Assembly (NCBI GenBank): GCA_902492205.1
Contig: CABUKU010000003.1
Coordinates: 151,491 to 215,490 of the forward strand
Source of the DNA: an uncultured Bacteroides sp.
GTDB lineage: Bacteria > Bacteroidota > Bacteroidia > Bacteroidales > Bacteroidaceae
Length of the DNA stretch: 64,000 nt
Direction of reading: 5' to 3'
Shown here: positions 10,243 through 17,655 of the stretch, piece after piece
How positions within the stretch are numbered: position 1 is the stretch's first letter
Layout of the letters: each line of letters starts with the position of its first letter
Notes under the pieces: model-generated
Databases searched by the model: none
What the model was told of the DNA's origin: nothing
Seen by the model: only the letters and a program-made list of their open reading frames with translations
Made by a program: the position numbers and the translations under genes

Positions 10243-10974
10243 ATGAAAAGAAATTTTATATATCTGATGTTATTAATGGTTTCCCTCGCAGGGCTTACTT
10301 CATGTGAGGCAGACAATTATGATGGCCCGGAAGAAACTTTCCGTGGAGCTTTTATAGATAAAGACACAAAGCAGCCTTTCCAAACTGCCATTGGAAATAC
10401 AGGCATTCGCATCCGCATGATGGAATATAGTTGGAGTGACACGCCTCAACCTTATGATTTCAATTGCATGATGGATGGTACATTCAATAATACCAAGATT
10501 TTCGCAGGTAATTATGGCATTATTCCCGAGGGTGCATTTGTGCCTCTCGAAGAAGAAATAATAGATATAAAAGGAACAGTGGAAAAGACTTTTGAAGTTG
10601 AACCCTTGTTGCGTCTTGAATGGATTGGCGAACCGACAGTGAATGCAGACGGAAGTGCCGATATTAAAGTGAAGATAACACGTGGCACTACCAATCCGGA
10701 CTATCAGCAAGCAGTTGCCGAAGCATGGTTGTTTGTGAGTGAAACTAGTTATGTAGGCGATTTCAGTTTCAGTAACCGTTTCTCCACCCAGTTAACGGGA
10801 GCATCTGTTAACGATATTTTGGATAAGGAAATTACCATCCGCACTAAAGGACAGTTTCCGGAATACTCACGTAAATTCTTCTTACGTGTCGGTGCCCGTA
10901 CCACCAAGCAGTTTAGTGGAGTGAACCGTTACAACTATACCACAATAAAAGAGATCACGACCATAGCACGTTAA
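10243..10974 (+). CDS. DUF3823-type surface lipoprotein of PUL1
   Basis: The 243-residue lipoprotein has the lipobox LTSCEAD. The sequence after the signal (ETFRGAFIDKDTKQPFQT) fits DUF3823, a two-domain beta-sandwich family found right after SusD in many PULs and thought to be a surface glycan-binding protein. It lies 21 bp after SusD and just before a strong terminator, so it is the last gene of the operon. The family call rests on position and sequence pattern; the ligand is unknown. Confidence 0.8.
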   Translation: MKRNFIYLMLLMVSLAGLTSCEADNYDGPEETFRGAFIDKDTKQPFQTAIGNTGIRIRMMEYSWSDTPQPYDFNCMMDGTFNNTKIFAGNYGIIPEGAFVPLEEEIIDIKGTVEKTFEVEPLLRLEWIGEPTVNADGSADIKVKITRGTTNPDYQQAVAEAWLFVSETSYVGDFSFSNRFSTQLTGASVNDILDKEITIRTKGQFPEYSRKFFLRVGARTTKQFSGVNRYNYTTIKEITTIAR

Positions 10975-11008
10975 GCGAAGCAAGATATTGAGTTGGTTTA
11001 AAATGCAG

Positions 11009-11053
11009 AATATCCCGGTGCCAGGCAATCAATGTCGGCCGGGATATTTTTTT
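11009..11053 (+). terminator. Rho-independent terminator closing PUL1
   Basis: A perfect 10-bp stem AATATCCCGG (11009-11018) pairs with CCGGGATATT (11039-11048) and is followed by a run of T. It lies 34 bp after the DUF3823 stop codon. Confidence 0.9.
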
Positions 11054-11093
11054 ATCCTGATGCTTTTAATTTCCCATTTTCATTTTTTTATTG

Positions 11094-11101
11094 TATGTTT
11101 G
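11094..11101 (+). promoter_or_regulatory. -7 promoter element for the ECF sigma gene
   Basis: TATGTTTG matches the Bacteroidales -7 consensus TAnnTTTG and lies 90 bp before the sigma-factor start. No exact TTTG -33 element is seen at the right distance, only T-rich sequence. Confidence 0.45.
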
Positions 11102-11190
11102 CTGTAGAAAAACATATAAAATTCATACTATTGTAGCAATAAAGATGGCATAAATCCATAATTTTGTTGACCAAGAACTAAAATCAATGC

Positions 11191-11760
11191 ATGTTTCAAG
11201 TTTTAAATAACCTGGATAATCAGGAACGTTTTTCTCAGTTATATTCGATGTATTTCATGAAAATGCTTCGTTTCTCTCAGGCTTATGTAGGGACGGAGGA
11301 AGATGCAAAGAATATAGTGCAGGACGTTTTTCTCTATCTTTGGGAACATATCGAGGTGCTTGATACAGTCAATAACACAGATGCATTCCTGTTTACTTTG
11401 ATTAAAAACCGTTGCTTGAATTTCATAAAACACAGGCTTTATGTGGATTCTCACAAACAATCCCTGCAAGAAGTGGAGGAAGAAGAAATGCAAATGAACC
11501 TGTATGCGTTGGAGCAGTTTGATGAAAACCTCTGTTCGGTGGAGGATATGGAACGGCAACTTCAGAAAGTGATAGATGCTTTGCCTGAACGTTGCAGGCA
11601 GATATTCATGTTGAGCCGCATGGACGGTCTGAGATACAAGGAAATTGCAGCCCGGCTCGAGATTTCTGTGAATACGGTAGAGAACCAAATATCTATTGCC
11701 TTGAAAAAGATACGGTTAGAGTTGAAAGAATACCTTCCTCTGCTGCTTTTTGCTGTCTGA
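11191..11760 (+). CDS. ECF-type RNA polymerase sigma factor (FecI-like)
   Basis: The 189-residue protein has sigma-70 region 2 (residues about 15-80, with AYVGTEEDAKNIVQDVFLYLWEH) and region 4 (about 125-180, with LPERCRQIFMLSRMDGLRYKEIAARL and a helix-turn-helix). This is the FecI-like group that works with FecR anti-sigma factors and STN-containing SusC receptors in Bacteroidetes. The probable FecR partner lies 4.8 kb downstream, beyond an opposite-strand cassette, where it would normally be adjacent. PUL1's SusC lacks an STN domain, so this sigma factor most likely serves PUL2. Confidence 0.9.
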   Translation: MFQVLNNLDNQERFSQLYSMYFMKMLRFSQAYVGTEEDAKNIVQDVFLYLWEHIEVLDTVNNTDAFLFTLIKNRCLNFIKHRLYVDSHKQSLQEVEEEEMQMNLYALEQFDENLCSVEDMERQLQKVIDALPERCRQIFMLSRMDGLRYKEIAARLEISVNTVENQISIALKKIRLELKEYLPLLLFAV

Positions 11761-11863
11761 CGATTAATCATAAAAACCTCTTTTCTCAATATAAATGAAA
11801 ACCTGCCTTCATCGCTTTCACCTTTAACGGAAACCACTTGCTTCCGCTTTCATCGCTTTCATA

Positions 11864-11921
11864 AAAACGAAGGGACGTTTTTGGAAAACGTATGGACGTT
11901 TGAGTGAAAACGTGCAGTCGT
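11864..11921. repeat. Periodic palindrome array, AAAACG-N6-CGTTTT motif, three units
   Basis: AAAACG starts at 11864, 11885 and 11907, steps of 21 and 22 bp. Each is followed after six bases by CGTTTT, CGTTT or CGT. The first unit (ACGA-N4-ACGTTTT) and the reverse complement of the third unit match outside the four central bases, so the outer units are inverted copies of each other. The function is unknown. Confidence 0.65.
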
Positions 11922-11949
11922 ATTTAAAATTACCCTTGAAGTTTTTGGT

Positions 11950-12011
11950 AATTACCCTAGGGATATTGTCCAACCACCCTAGGGATGTTGGGAAAGATCC
12001 CTAGGGTAATT
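11950..12011. repeat. Periodic palindrome array, CCCTAGGG motif, three units 22 bp apart
   Basis: CCCTAGGG occurs at 11955, 11977 and 11999, exactly 22 bp apart. The outer units extend to AATTACCCTAGGGAT (11950-11964) and ATCCCTAGGGTAATT (11997-12011), which are exact reverse complements. The layout resembles the arrays at 11864 and 36975 although the motif differs. Confidence 0.8.
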
Positions 12012-12094
12012 ATTCAATATTTGCCAAGCCGTTTGTTGTAAATGCCAAGTTGTTTAAAGAAATTACAGGTGGCTGGTGTAATAGCAAGATAAAG

Positions 12095-12799
12095 CTAATT
12101 TCTGGTTATTAATCGGTTGTTTAGTATCAACCGGAAGATATTGTCTCTGAAATTTCGGGCTACGGGTATCTTGTAAGGAGGTATAGCTAACTGATTACCG
12201 TCAATGGCAGTAACCTTTTCAATGTTTACAATATATGAACGGTGAGTCTGCCGAAAAATATCCTGTGGTAATGATTCATAGAGTTGTTTCAAAGTGGTGT
12301 ACACCACTTCTTTGCCTGAAACGGTTTGAATAACTACATAGTTTTCCATGCTTTCGATAAAGAGAATATCTTTGAGCAGAATCTTTTTTAACAGCTTGTC
12401 GCTTTTCACAAAGATATAATTATTATCTTCCTTTGGCTTGGTGTGTAGCAGATCATAAACCTTATTGACTGATTTTATAAAACGCTCAAAAGATACAGGC
12501 TTTAAAAGATAATCCACTACATCAAGTTCATAACCTTTAAGGGCGTATTGCTCATAAGCTGATACAATAATTACTTTGGGTGGATTCTTTAGGCTCGATA
12601 ACAACTCCAATCCCGTTATCTCAGGCATTTCAATATCAAGAAACAGAAGATCGGCTTTTTCGGTTTTCAGCATTGTGTTAAGTTGGATAGCATCTTCGCA
12701 CTCTCCAACCAAGGTGAGGAAATCTACAGTTTCGATATACTCACGCAGGCCTTTTCTTGCCATCGGCTCATCATCTGTAATAATACATTTTATTTTCAT
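12095..12799 (-). CDS. LytTR-family response regulator
   Basis: The 234-residue protein has an N-terminal receiver domain, with the phospho-acceptor Asp in ADLLFLDIEMPEITG (about residue 55) and the conserved Lys in LLKPVSFERF. A C-terminal LytTR DNA-binding domain follows (about 130-230, with FIESMENYVVIQT and RQTHRSYIVNIEKV). It is the AlgR/AgrA/LytR type. The gene follows the sensor kinase with a one-base gap and the two are surely co-transcribed. It probably controls its own operon, including the beta-barrel protein gene. Confidence 0.93.
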   Translation of the reverse strand: MKIKCIITDDEPMARKGLREYIETVDFLTLVGECEDAIQLNTMLKTEKADLLFLDIEMPEITGLELLSSLKNPPKVIIVSAYEQYALKGYELDVVDYLLKPVSFERFIKSVNKVYDLLHTKPKEDNNYIFVKSDKLLKKILLKDILFIESMENYVVIQTVSGKEVVYTTLKQLYESLPQDIFRQTHRSYIVNIEKVTAIDGNQLAIPPYKIPVARNFRDNIFRLILNNRLITRN

Positions 12800-12800
12800 A

Positions 12801-13841
12801 TCAATCTGTGCTTATGGTTAATCTGGTAACAAACATGTTTTCTGCTTGTTTGATTTCCAAGTTATATTTACCCGGATACAAAAGGTCAAGTCTCCGCCTT
12901 AAATTCTCAATGCCTATTCCTTTTTCCTTCTTGTTGTTGCTATTTGAGGATTGGGATATTGAGTTTTTTATCTCAAATTGAATCCGGCTCCCGTTTAATT
13001 TCATCTCCAGTTGTATTCTGTATTCGCCTCTCACATATTTAAATGCATTCTCAATCAAGGGCTGAAATAGGAGTGAGTGTATTTTCTGTTCTTTCAACTT
13101 CGGATCGAAGTACATGTCGAGGATAAGTCTTTCGCTCACTCGTAACTGCTGAAAAGCAATATATGATTTCAGGTAATTTATTTCCTGTTCCATGGTCACT
13201 TCTTGCTCTATGTTGTAGAGTTGATACCGCAACAGGTGAGATAACTGTTCGATGCTCTGTCTGGCTTCCTTGTTTTCTTTATCTACTTGAAAATAAATAG
13301 TGTTTAAAGCATTGAATAGAAAGTGCGGATGGTATTGTGATTTCAGGAATTTCAGTTCGGTTTCCAGTTGATTGACTTTTATTTTTTCCAGTTGAAGGCT
13401 TTGTTCTATAAAGCTTTCAGATAAAATTCTATTACGTACCAGTATGTAATATAGGAACAACAGAAGGGACACTACTATATTAATCAATACTGATTCTACC
13501 CATTTGAAACTCTCGTTCTTATTAATATAAAACTGAATAAACGTATGTAGGATATTCAAGAGTGTGAAGTTTATCAGAAAAACCAATATATATTCTTTCC
13601 AACTTGCTTTCTTTTTATCTTTGCTCTTATTAATAAAATAGTGAGCTATTCGTTGAAAAATATAGCTTCCGAGATAGAAAGTGACAACGGTTATAGCTAT
13701 GGCTTGCAGACGTGCTTTTAAGGCAAATGAATTAAACTCCCATATTCGTTCATTATAAGCTATATCTACAACAATAAACATGCATATCGTAAATGCAAAT
13801 GCTATCAAGAAGTTGGTGATCCATTCGTGCTTTGAGTTCAT
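12801..13841 (-). CDS. LytS-type sensor histidine kinase
   Basis: The 346-residue membrane protein has four predicted transmembrane helices in the first about 150 residues. The His_kinase domain is marked by LKSQYHPHFLFNALNTIYF, whose first His after Tyr is the phosphorylation site. A C-terminal ATPase region contains PLIENAFKYVRG and GIGIENLRRRLDLLYPG. It has no periplasmic sensor domain of note, so it senses within or at the membrane. It lies between the beta-barrel protein gene (23-bp gap upstream) and its response regulator. Confidence 0.93.
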   Translation of the reverse strand: MNSKHEWITNFLIAFAFTICMFIVVDIAYNERIWEFNSFALKARLQAIAITVVTFYLGSYIFQRIAHYFINKSKDKKKASWKEYILVFLINFTLLNILHTFIQFYINKNESFKWVESVLINIVVSLLLFLYYILVRNRILSESFIEQSLQLEKIKVNQLETELKFLKSQYHPHFLFNALNTIYFQVDKENKEARQSIEQLSHLLRYQLYNIEQEVTMEQEINYLKSYIAFQQLRVSERLILDMYFDPKLKEQKIHSLLFQPLIENAFKYVRGEYRIQLEMKLNGSRIQFEIKNSISQSSNSNNKKEKGIGIENLRRRLDLLYPGKYNLEIKQAENMFVTRLTISTD

Positions 13842-13864
13842 TTGTTATTGCTTTTCTGTTAATT

Positions 13865-16300
13865 CTATAAACCTATTCGCTTACTTTCTTCTATTCTGTT
13901 CTCACTTTGAGACTTTTTAATCTCTTTGCCGCGATTGAACCGATAGCTGAGCGAAATTCCTATCGTTCTGCTGTCATTCTTTTCTTTAGACGTGTAATAC
14001 AGATAGTTGGTATCCATAATTACGCGGGGACGATTGGAATGAAAGATGTCATGTGCGTAAATATACAAACTAAATTTATCTTTGAAAAGGTTTTTGCGAA
14101 CTCCGAGAGATACATTCCATAGAGGTTTTACTCTGGTTTGTCCTTCAATCATCTCACCGCTGTAGAACCCGATGGCTTCCGCACCCCAGCCGTATGGTAA
14201 TGAAAATTGATTGCTGACATGCAGCACGGGTGTCACAACTTCGTTTCTAAAAGTATTTCCGGACATCATCCAATTGAACTGTTTGTAAGTCAAAGAGCCA
14301 TTTATGTGAGCTGCCCACCAGTTAAAAGGTTTCAGATTGTTTAATCCTATTCTTAATCCGAATGAATCATTGTTTGATAGGTTTAGCGGCATAATCAATA
14401 CACGATTATTGTCTTCAACGAAAAAACTAAACGAGATAGGGCTTTTCCTATGAGTATAGAATACATTGAATGAATATCGTCTTCTGAGCAACCATGAAAT
14501 TTCTATATTGTCTATTAACTCTGGCTTCAGTTCGGTATTTCCTTGTTCATATAAAAACTGATCTCTGACTTCAACGAAAGGATTCATATTTCTGTAATTG
14601 GGGCGAACAATGCGACGGCCATATGCCATAGAAAGGCTATGGTTCTCAGAGAGTTGATATTGCGCCATTAAAGTAGGGAAAAGGTACATATATCTTTTAC
14701 GGAAACTAGTGTCTTGAATGGTTGAACTATAAATGTTCTTTGTATATGTATTTTCCAATCGCAAGCCCATTTCTGTTGAAAACCGGGAAGACCATTTGGA
14801 GTTTAATTGAATATATCCTGCGTTAATATTTTCTTTGTACGCAAAGTCACTGCTAAGATTACTGTTCATTTTCCAGTTTCCATCAATCAAATCCTTGTAT
14901 GATGCTTTGCTGTCTATGTTTACAAAAACAGATTTAATTCCGGCGGCTATTCTAAACTTTTTAGATATATCATAACTGAAATTAGTTTGTCCGCTGTACA
15001 TTTTAATATCATTCTTTGCTTTGCCCGACAATGTATCTTCTTTTAATGGACTGATATAAGTCAAAAAAGAGGACTTTAACAACTGGTCATCATTCTGGTC
15101 GAAAAGTTGATAATCAAAAGCAGTGTCCCATTTGCCTGTTTGGGCAAATTTATAAACTATGTTGGCTCCTCCTATGATATTGGTGTAACTATAATCCATT
15201 GTGTTGAGTGCTGTTAAGGTAGAGTCACTTTGAGCTTTGTCATTATTAAAGAAATCTGATATGGTAAGTTCTTTTTTATTTCTGTTCAGCCAGTTGGATG
15301 AAAAGTAGGTTCCGGCAGTTAGCTTATCCGAGAAGTCATAATCTATTCCCATTTTTACATAGTGTCCCTTATATTGCCTATGAATATCACTTACAAAGTC
15401 TTTTCGCAGTTCAAGCGGTTTTGAGGTTATAGGATCTATGTAATGTCCGGAGACTGATAACTCTATATAATCTTTTCCGAAGGAATAAGAGTAGTCGGCG
15501 CCGATACTCAATTTGTTATGGCGATAGCTCAGGGTTAAACTTTCATTTCCTTTGGTATATTTTCCTCTTTCCAAACCGGAGGATACTGCAATATTTATGC
15601 CTTGTTCCTTAATTTTCCTTTTTTGAATATTAATAATACCCGAACTGCCCGAAGCATCATATTTTGATGACGGCTGGGATATTAGTTCGATATTTTCTAT
15701 TGAACTTGTGGGGATGGAACGCAGATAATTGATCAGATTTTCTCCCGACAGATAAGTAACCTTGTCATTAACCAAAACATTTACACCTGATTTTCCATTT
15801 AGAACAATTGTCCCGTCATTTTGAATGATAACTCCCGGAAGTTTTCTTAATGCGTCTAGTATATTACCATCTGTACTCAATAAGGCAGATGACAGGTTGA
15901 TTGTCATTTTCCCATGTTCAATCTTAGCCGGAGAGCGCTTGCCGGTTACGGTAACAGTAGATAATATATAAGAATCTTCTTCTAAAATAATGTCATCCAA
16001 CTTAATATTTGTGTTTTGCACAGTTTGTAGTGGCATATTTATTTTTTTATACCCGACCATTGACAAGGAAAGAATATACTTGCTTGGTTTGCTATTTGTA
16101 ATTTCAAATTGTCCCTCCAAATCAGAACTGGTACCTGCTATATAAGTAGAATCGGCAGGCTTTAATAACAGTATTGTTACGCCGGCCAAAGGTGAGTTAT
16201 CTTTATCTGTAATTTTACCAGATATTACCGATTGTGCGGATATGCTGATTGTCTGAGTAAACAGTACAATCAAGAAAAAGATTATTTTAAGAGTTTTCAT
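13865..16300 (-). CDS. Outer-membrane beta-barrel family protein (TonB-receptor-like) with carboxypeptidase-regulatory domain
   Basis: The 811-residue protein has a signal peptide (ending ISISAQS), a CarboxypepD_reg-like domain (about 25-100, with GKITDKDNSPLAGVTI), a plug-like region (about 125-215, with GNILDALRKLPGVIIQNDG) and a long beta-barrel. This matches the 'outer membrane beta-barrel family' found next to LytTR systems rather than SusC: it is shorter and has no SusD partner. Its cargo is unknown; peptides or metals are possible. It heads a minus-strand operon with the sensor kinase and response regulator and has its own promoter upstream. Confidence 0.85.
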   Translation of the reverse strand: MKTLKIIFFLIVLFTQTISISAQSVISGKITDKDNSPLAGVTILLLKPADSTYIAGTSSDLEGQFEITNSKPSKYILSLSMVGYKKINMPLQTVQNTNIKLDDIILEEDSYILSTVTVTGKRSPAKIEHGKMTINLSSALLSTDGNILDALRKLPGVIIQNDGTIVLNGKSGVNVLVNDKVTYLSGENLINYLRSIPTSSIENIELISQPSSKYDASGSSGIINIQKRKIKEQGINIAVSSGLERGKYTKGNESLTLSYRHNKLSIGADYSYSFGKDYIELSVSGHYIDPITSKPLELRKDFVSDIHRQYKGHYVKMGIDYDFSDKLTAGTYFSSNWLNRNKKELTISDFFNNDKAQSDSTLTALNTMDYSYTNIIGGANIVYKFAQTGKWDTAFDYQLFDQNDDQLLKSSFLTYISPLKEDTLSGKAKNDIKMYSGQTNFSYDISKKFRIAAGIKSVFVNIDSKASYKDLIDGNWKMNSNLSSDFAYKENINAGYIQLNSKWSSRFSTEMGLRLENTYTKNIYSSTIQDTSFRKRYMYLFPTLMAQYQLSENHSLSMAYGRRIVRPNYRNMNPFVEVRDQFLYEQGNTELKPELIDNIEISWLLRRRYSFNVFYTHRKSPISFSFFVEDNNRVLIMPLNLSNNDSFGLRIGLNNLKPFNWWAAHINGSLTYKQFNWMMSGNTFRNEVVTPVLHVSNQFSLPYGWGAEAIGFYSGEMIEGQTRVKPLWNVSLGVRKNLFKDKFSLYIYAHDIFHSNRPRVIMDTNYLYYTSKEKNDSRTIGISLSYRFNRGKEIKKSQSENRIEESKRIGL

Positions 16301-16329
16301 TATTTAATTATTTTAATTGATTTCCGGCC

Positions 16330-16361
16330 CAAAACTACTTCTGTGTTCAGCCGCACTCAAA
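16330..16361 (-). promoter_or_regulatory. Promoter for the minus-strand OMP-LytS-LytTR operon
   Basis: Read on the minus strand, TTTG (16358-16361) is followed after 20 bases by TAGTTTTG (16330-16337), a good match to TTTG / TAnnTTTG. It ends 30 bp before the beta-barrel protein start codon. Confidence 0.6.
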
Positions 16362-16579
16362 TTAATCTGACGAATGGGATGGTTTACTTGATGAAATGAT
16401 AAAAGCCATATTATTATATTAAGGTGCAAACAGAGATTTAATGATTCTGAAACAGGATTTCAGTTTGTTGTCGTTTATTTTGCAGCTCTAAATAAAAAGC
16501 TATAAAAAAGTAGAAAAATGTTTTGGTGGTAAACGAACATTGGGTTGTCTTCTATATAAAAGCTAATGATACACCGATT

Positions 16580-17476
16580 ATGATGACGGATGATGAATTG
16601 ACGAAAAGAGAGCTTGCGAGATTAAAGAATGCTTATGCGCTCAGCGGTCTTCTTCCACAAGAAGGAGATAAGGAACGTACACGCCAAGGTTTGAAAGAAC
16701 TGAATGAAAGGATCGTTCAACGCTCACATCGTCGGTTACGGTTGAATATAATGAAATATGCGGCAGTTATCTGTCTGTTGGTTGTCGGCACATGGTTTAT
16801 TACTTACTTATATGTTTCCGATGATAGTGAAACACTGTTTACCGAGATAAATGTTCCTAAAGGACAGCGGGTGAACATAGTGCTTGCCGATGGAACATCT
16901 GTGTGGTTAAGCCCGCGTTCTAAAATAAAAGTTCCGAATGAGTTTAAGCAAGCCAATCGGGTTGTGGAGCTGGACGGAGAAGGTTTCTTTGAAGTGACAA
17001 AGAATGTGGAGCATCCTTTTATAGTAAAAACCGGAAAATACAATGTAAAGGTACTGGGCACGCGCTTCAATGTGTTTGCCTATTCCGAGAAGTCCCGTTT
17101 CGAGACTTGCTTGGTCGAAGGTTCTGTCTTGGTATATAACCGGGATAATGAGAAGGACGGGCTTTATTTGAAGCCCAACGAGAAAGTGTCTTTGGAGAAC
17201 AACCGGTTGGTAAAGTCTGTTTCCGATTTCAATAATGAAAAATACTTGGAAAGCGGAGTATTCTCTTTCCAATCCAAGCCTTTTATTGAAATATTGGAAT
17301 ACCTGTCTTTGTGGTATGGCGTACAATTCGAGGTGGAACGCAGTGTTGCCATTTATCGCAAGATTTCAGGTAAGTTCCGTCAGAGCGATGAGGTGGATAA
17401 TATTTTGAGGGCTTTGCAGGGAGCTCATTCATTTAACTTCAAAAGGCTCGATAACGATAAAATTCAAATCTTTTAA
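16580..17476 (+). CDS. FecR-family anti-sigma factor
   Basis: The 298-residue protein starts at the ATG at 16580; an upstream TTG at 16523 gives an unlikely hydrophobic leader. A short cytoplasmic N-terminus is followed by one transmembrane helix (YAAVICLLVVGTWFITYLYV, residues about 57-76). A periplasmic FecR domain follows (about 85-190, with VNIVLADGTSVWLSPRSKIKVP), then a C-terminal DUF4974 domain that contacts the STN domain of the cognate receptor. It lies 180 bp upstream of an STN-containing SusC, as is typical. The cognate sigma factor is most likely the one at 11191-11760, displaced by the inserted minus-strand cassette. Confidence 0.93.
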   Translation: MMTDDELTKRELARLKNAYALSGLLPQEGDKERTRQGLKELNERIVQRSHRRLRLNIMKYAAVICLLVVGTWFITYLYVSDDSETLFTEINVPKGQRVNIVLADGTSVWLSPRSKIKVPNEFKQANRVVELDGEGFFEVTKNVEHPFIVKTGKYNVKVLGTRFNVFAYSEKSRFETCLVEGSVLVYNRDNEKDGLYLKPNEKVSLENNRLVKSVSDFNNEKYLESGVFSFQSKPFIEILEYLSLWYGVQFEVERSVAIYRKISGKFRQSDEVDNILRALQGAHSFNFKRLDNDKIQIF

Positions 17477-17556
17477 TATTATGTAAAACCTTTAAATAAC
17501 CTGGTGCCTATGATAATATAAATGTCATTTATTAATGATAGAGCTCAATATAAAAA

Positions 17557-17581
17557 GGGTAAGTGCTGGTACCACTTACCC
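17557..17581 (+). promoter_or_regulatory. Leader hairpin between anti-sigma and SusC genes
   Basis: A perfect 9-bp stem GGGTAAGTG (17557-17565) pairs with CACTTACCC (17573-17581) around a 7-base loop. There is no T run after it, so it is not a standard terminator. It lies 75 bp upstream of the SusC start and could affect mRNA stability or SusC expression relative to FecR. Confidence 0.45.
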
Positions 17582-17655
17582 CGATGGTAAAGAGTTAATC
17601 TATCACCGCTTTGAAAACAGATTATAATATTAACTTCTAAAACATCAACAAAGTT

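Larger units (their letters stand above)
11761..12094. other. 334-bp intergenic region filled with short palindrome arrays
   Basis: This gap between the sigma gene and the convergent response-regulator gene has no credible gene. It holds a direct repeat of CATCGCTTTCA (11810 and 11851), an array of AAAACG-N6-CGTTTT units, and an array of CCCTAGGG units (both listed separately). The two convergent genes flanking it have no other obvious terminator. Confidence 0.7.

Noticed and set aside
11761..12094. Degraded gene in the palindrome-rich gap
   Set aside because: Short frames there overlap the repeats and show no coding pattern or similarity to neighbours.
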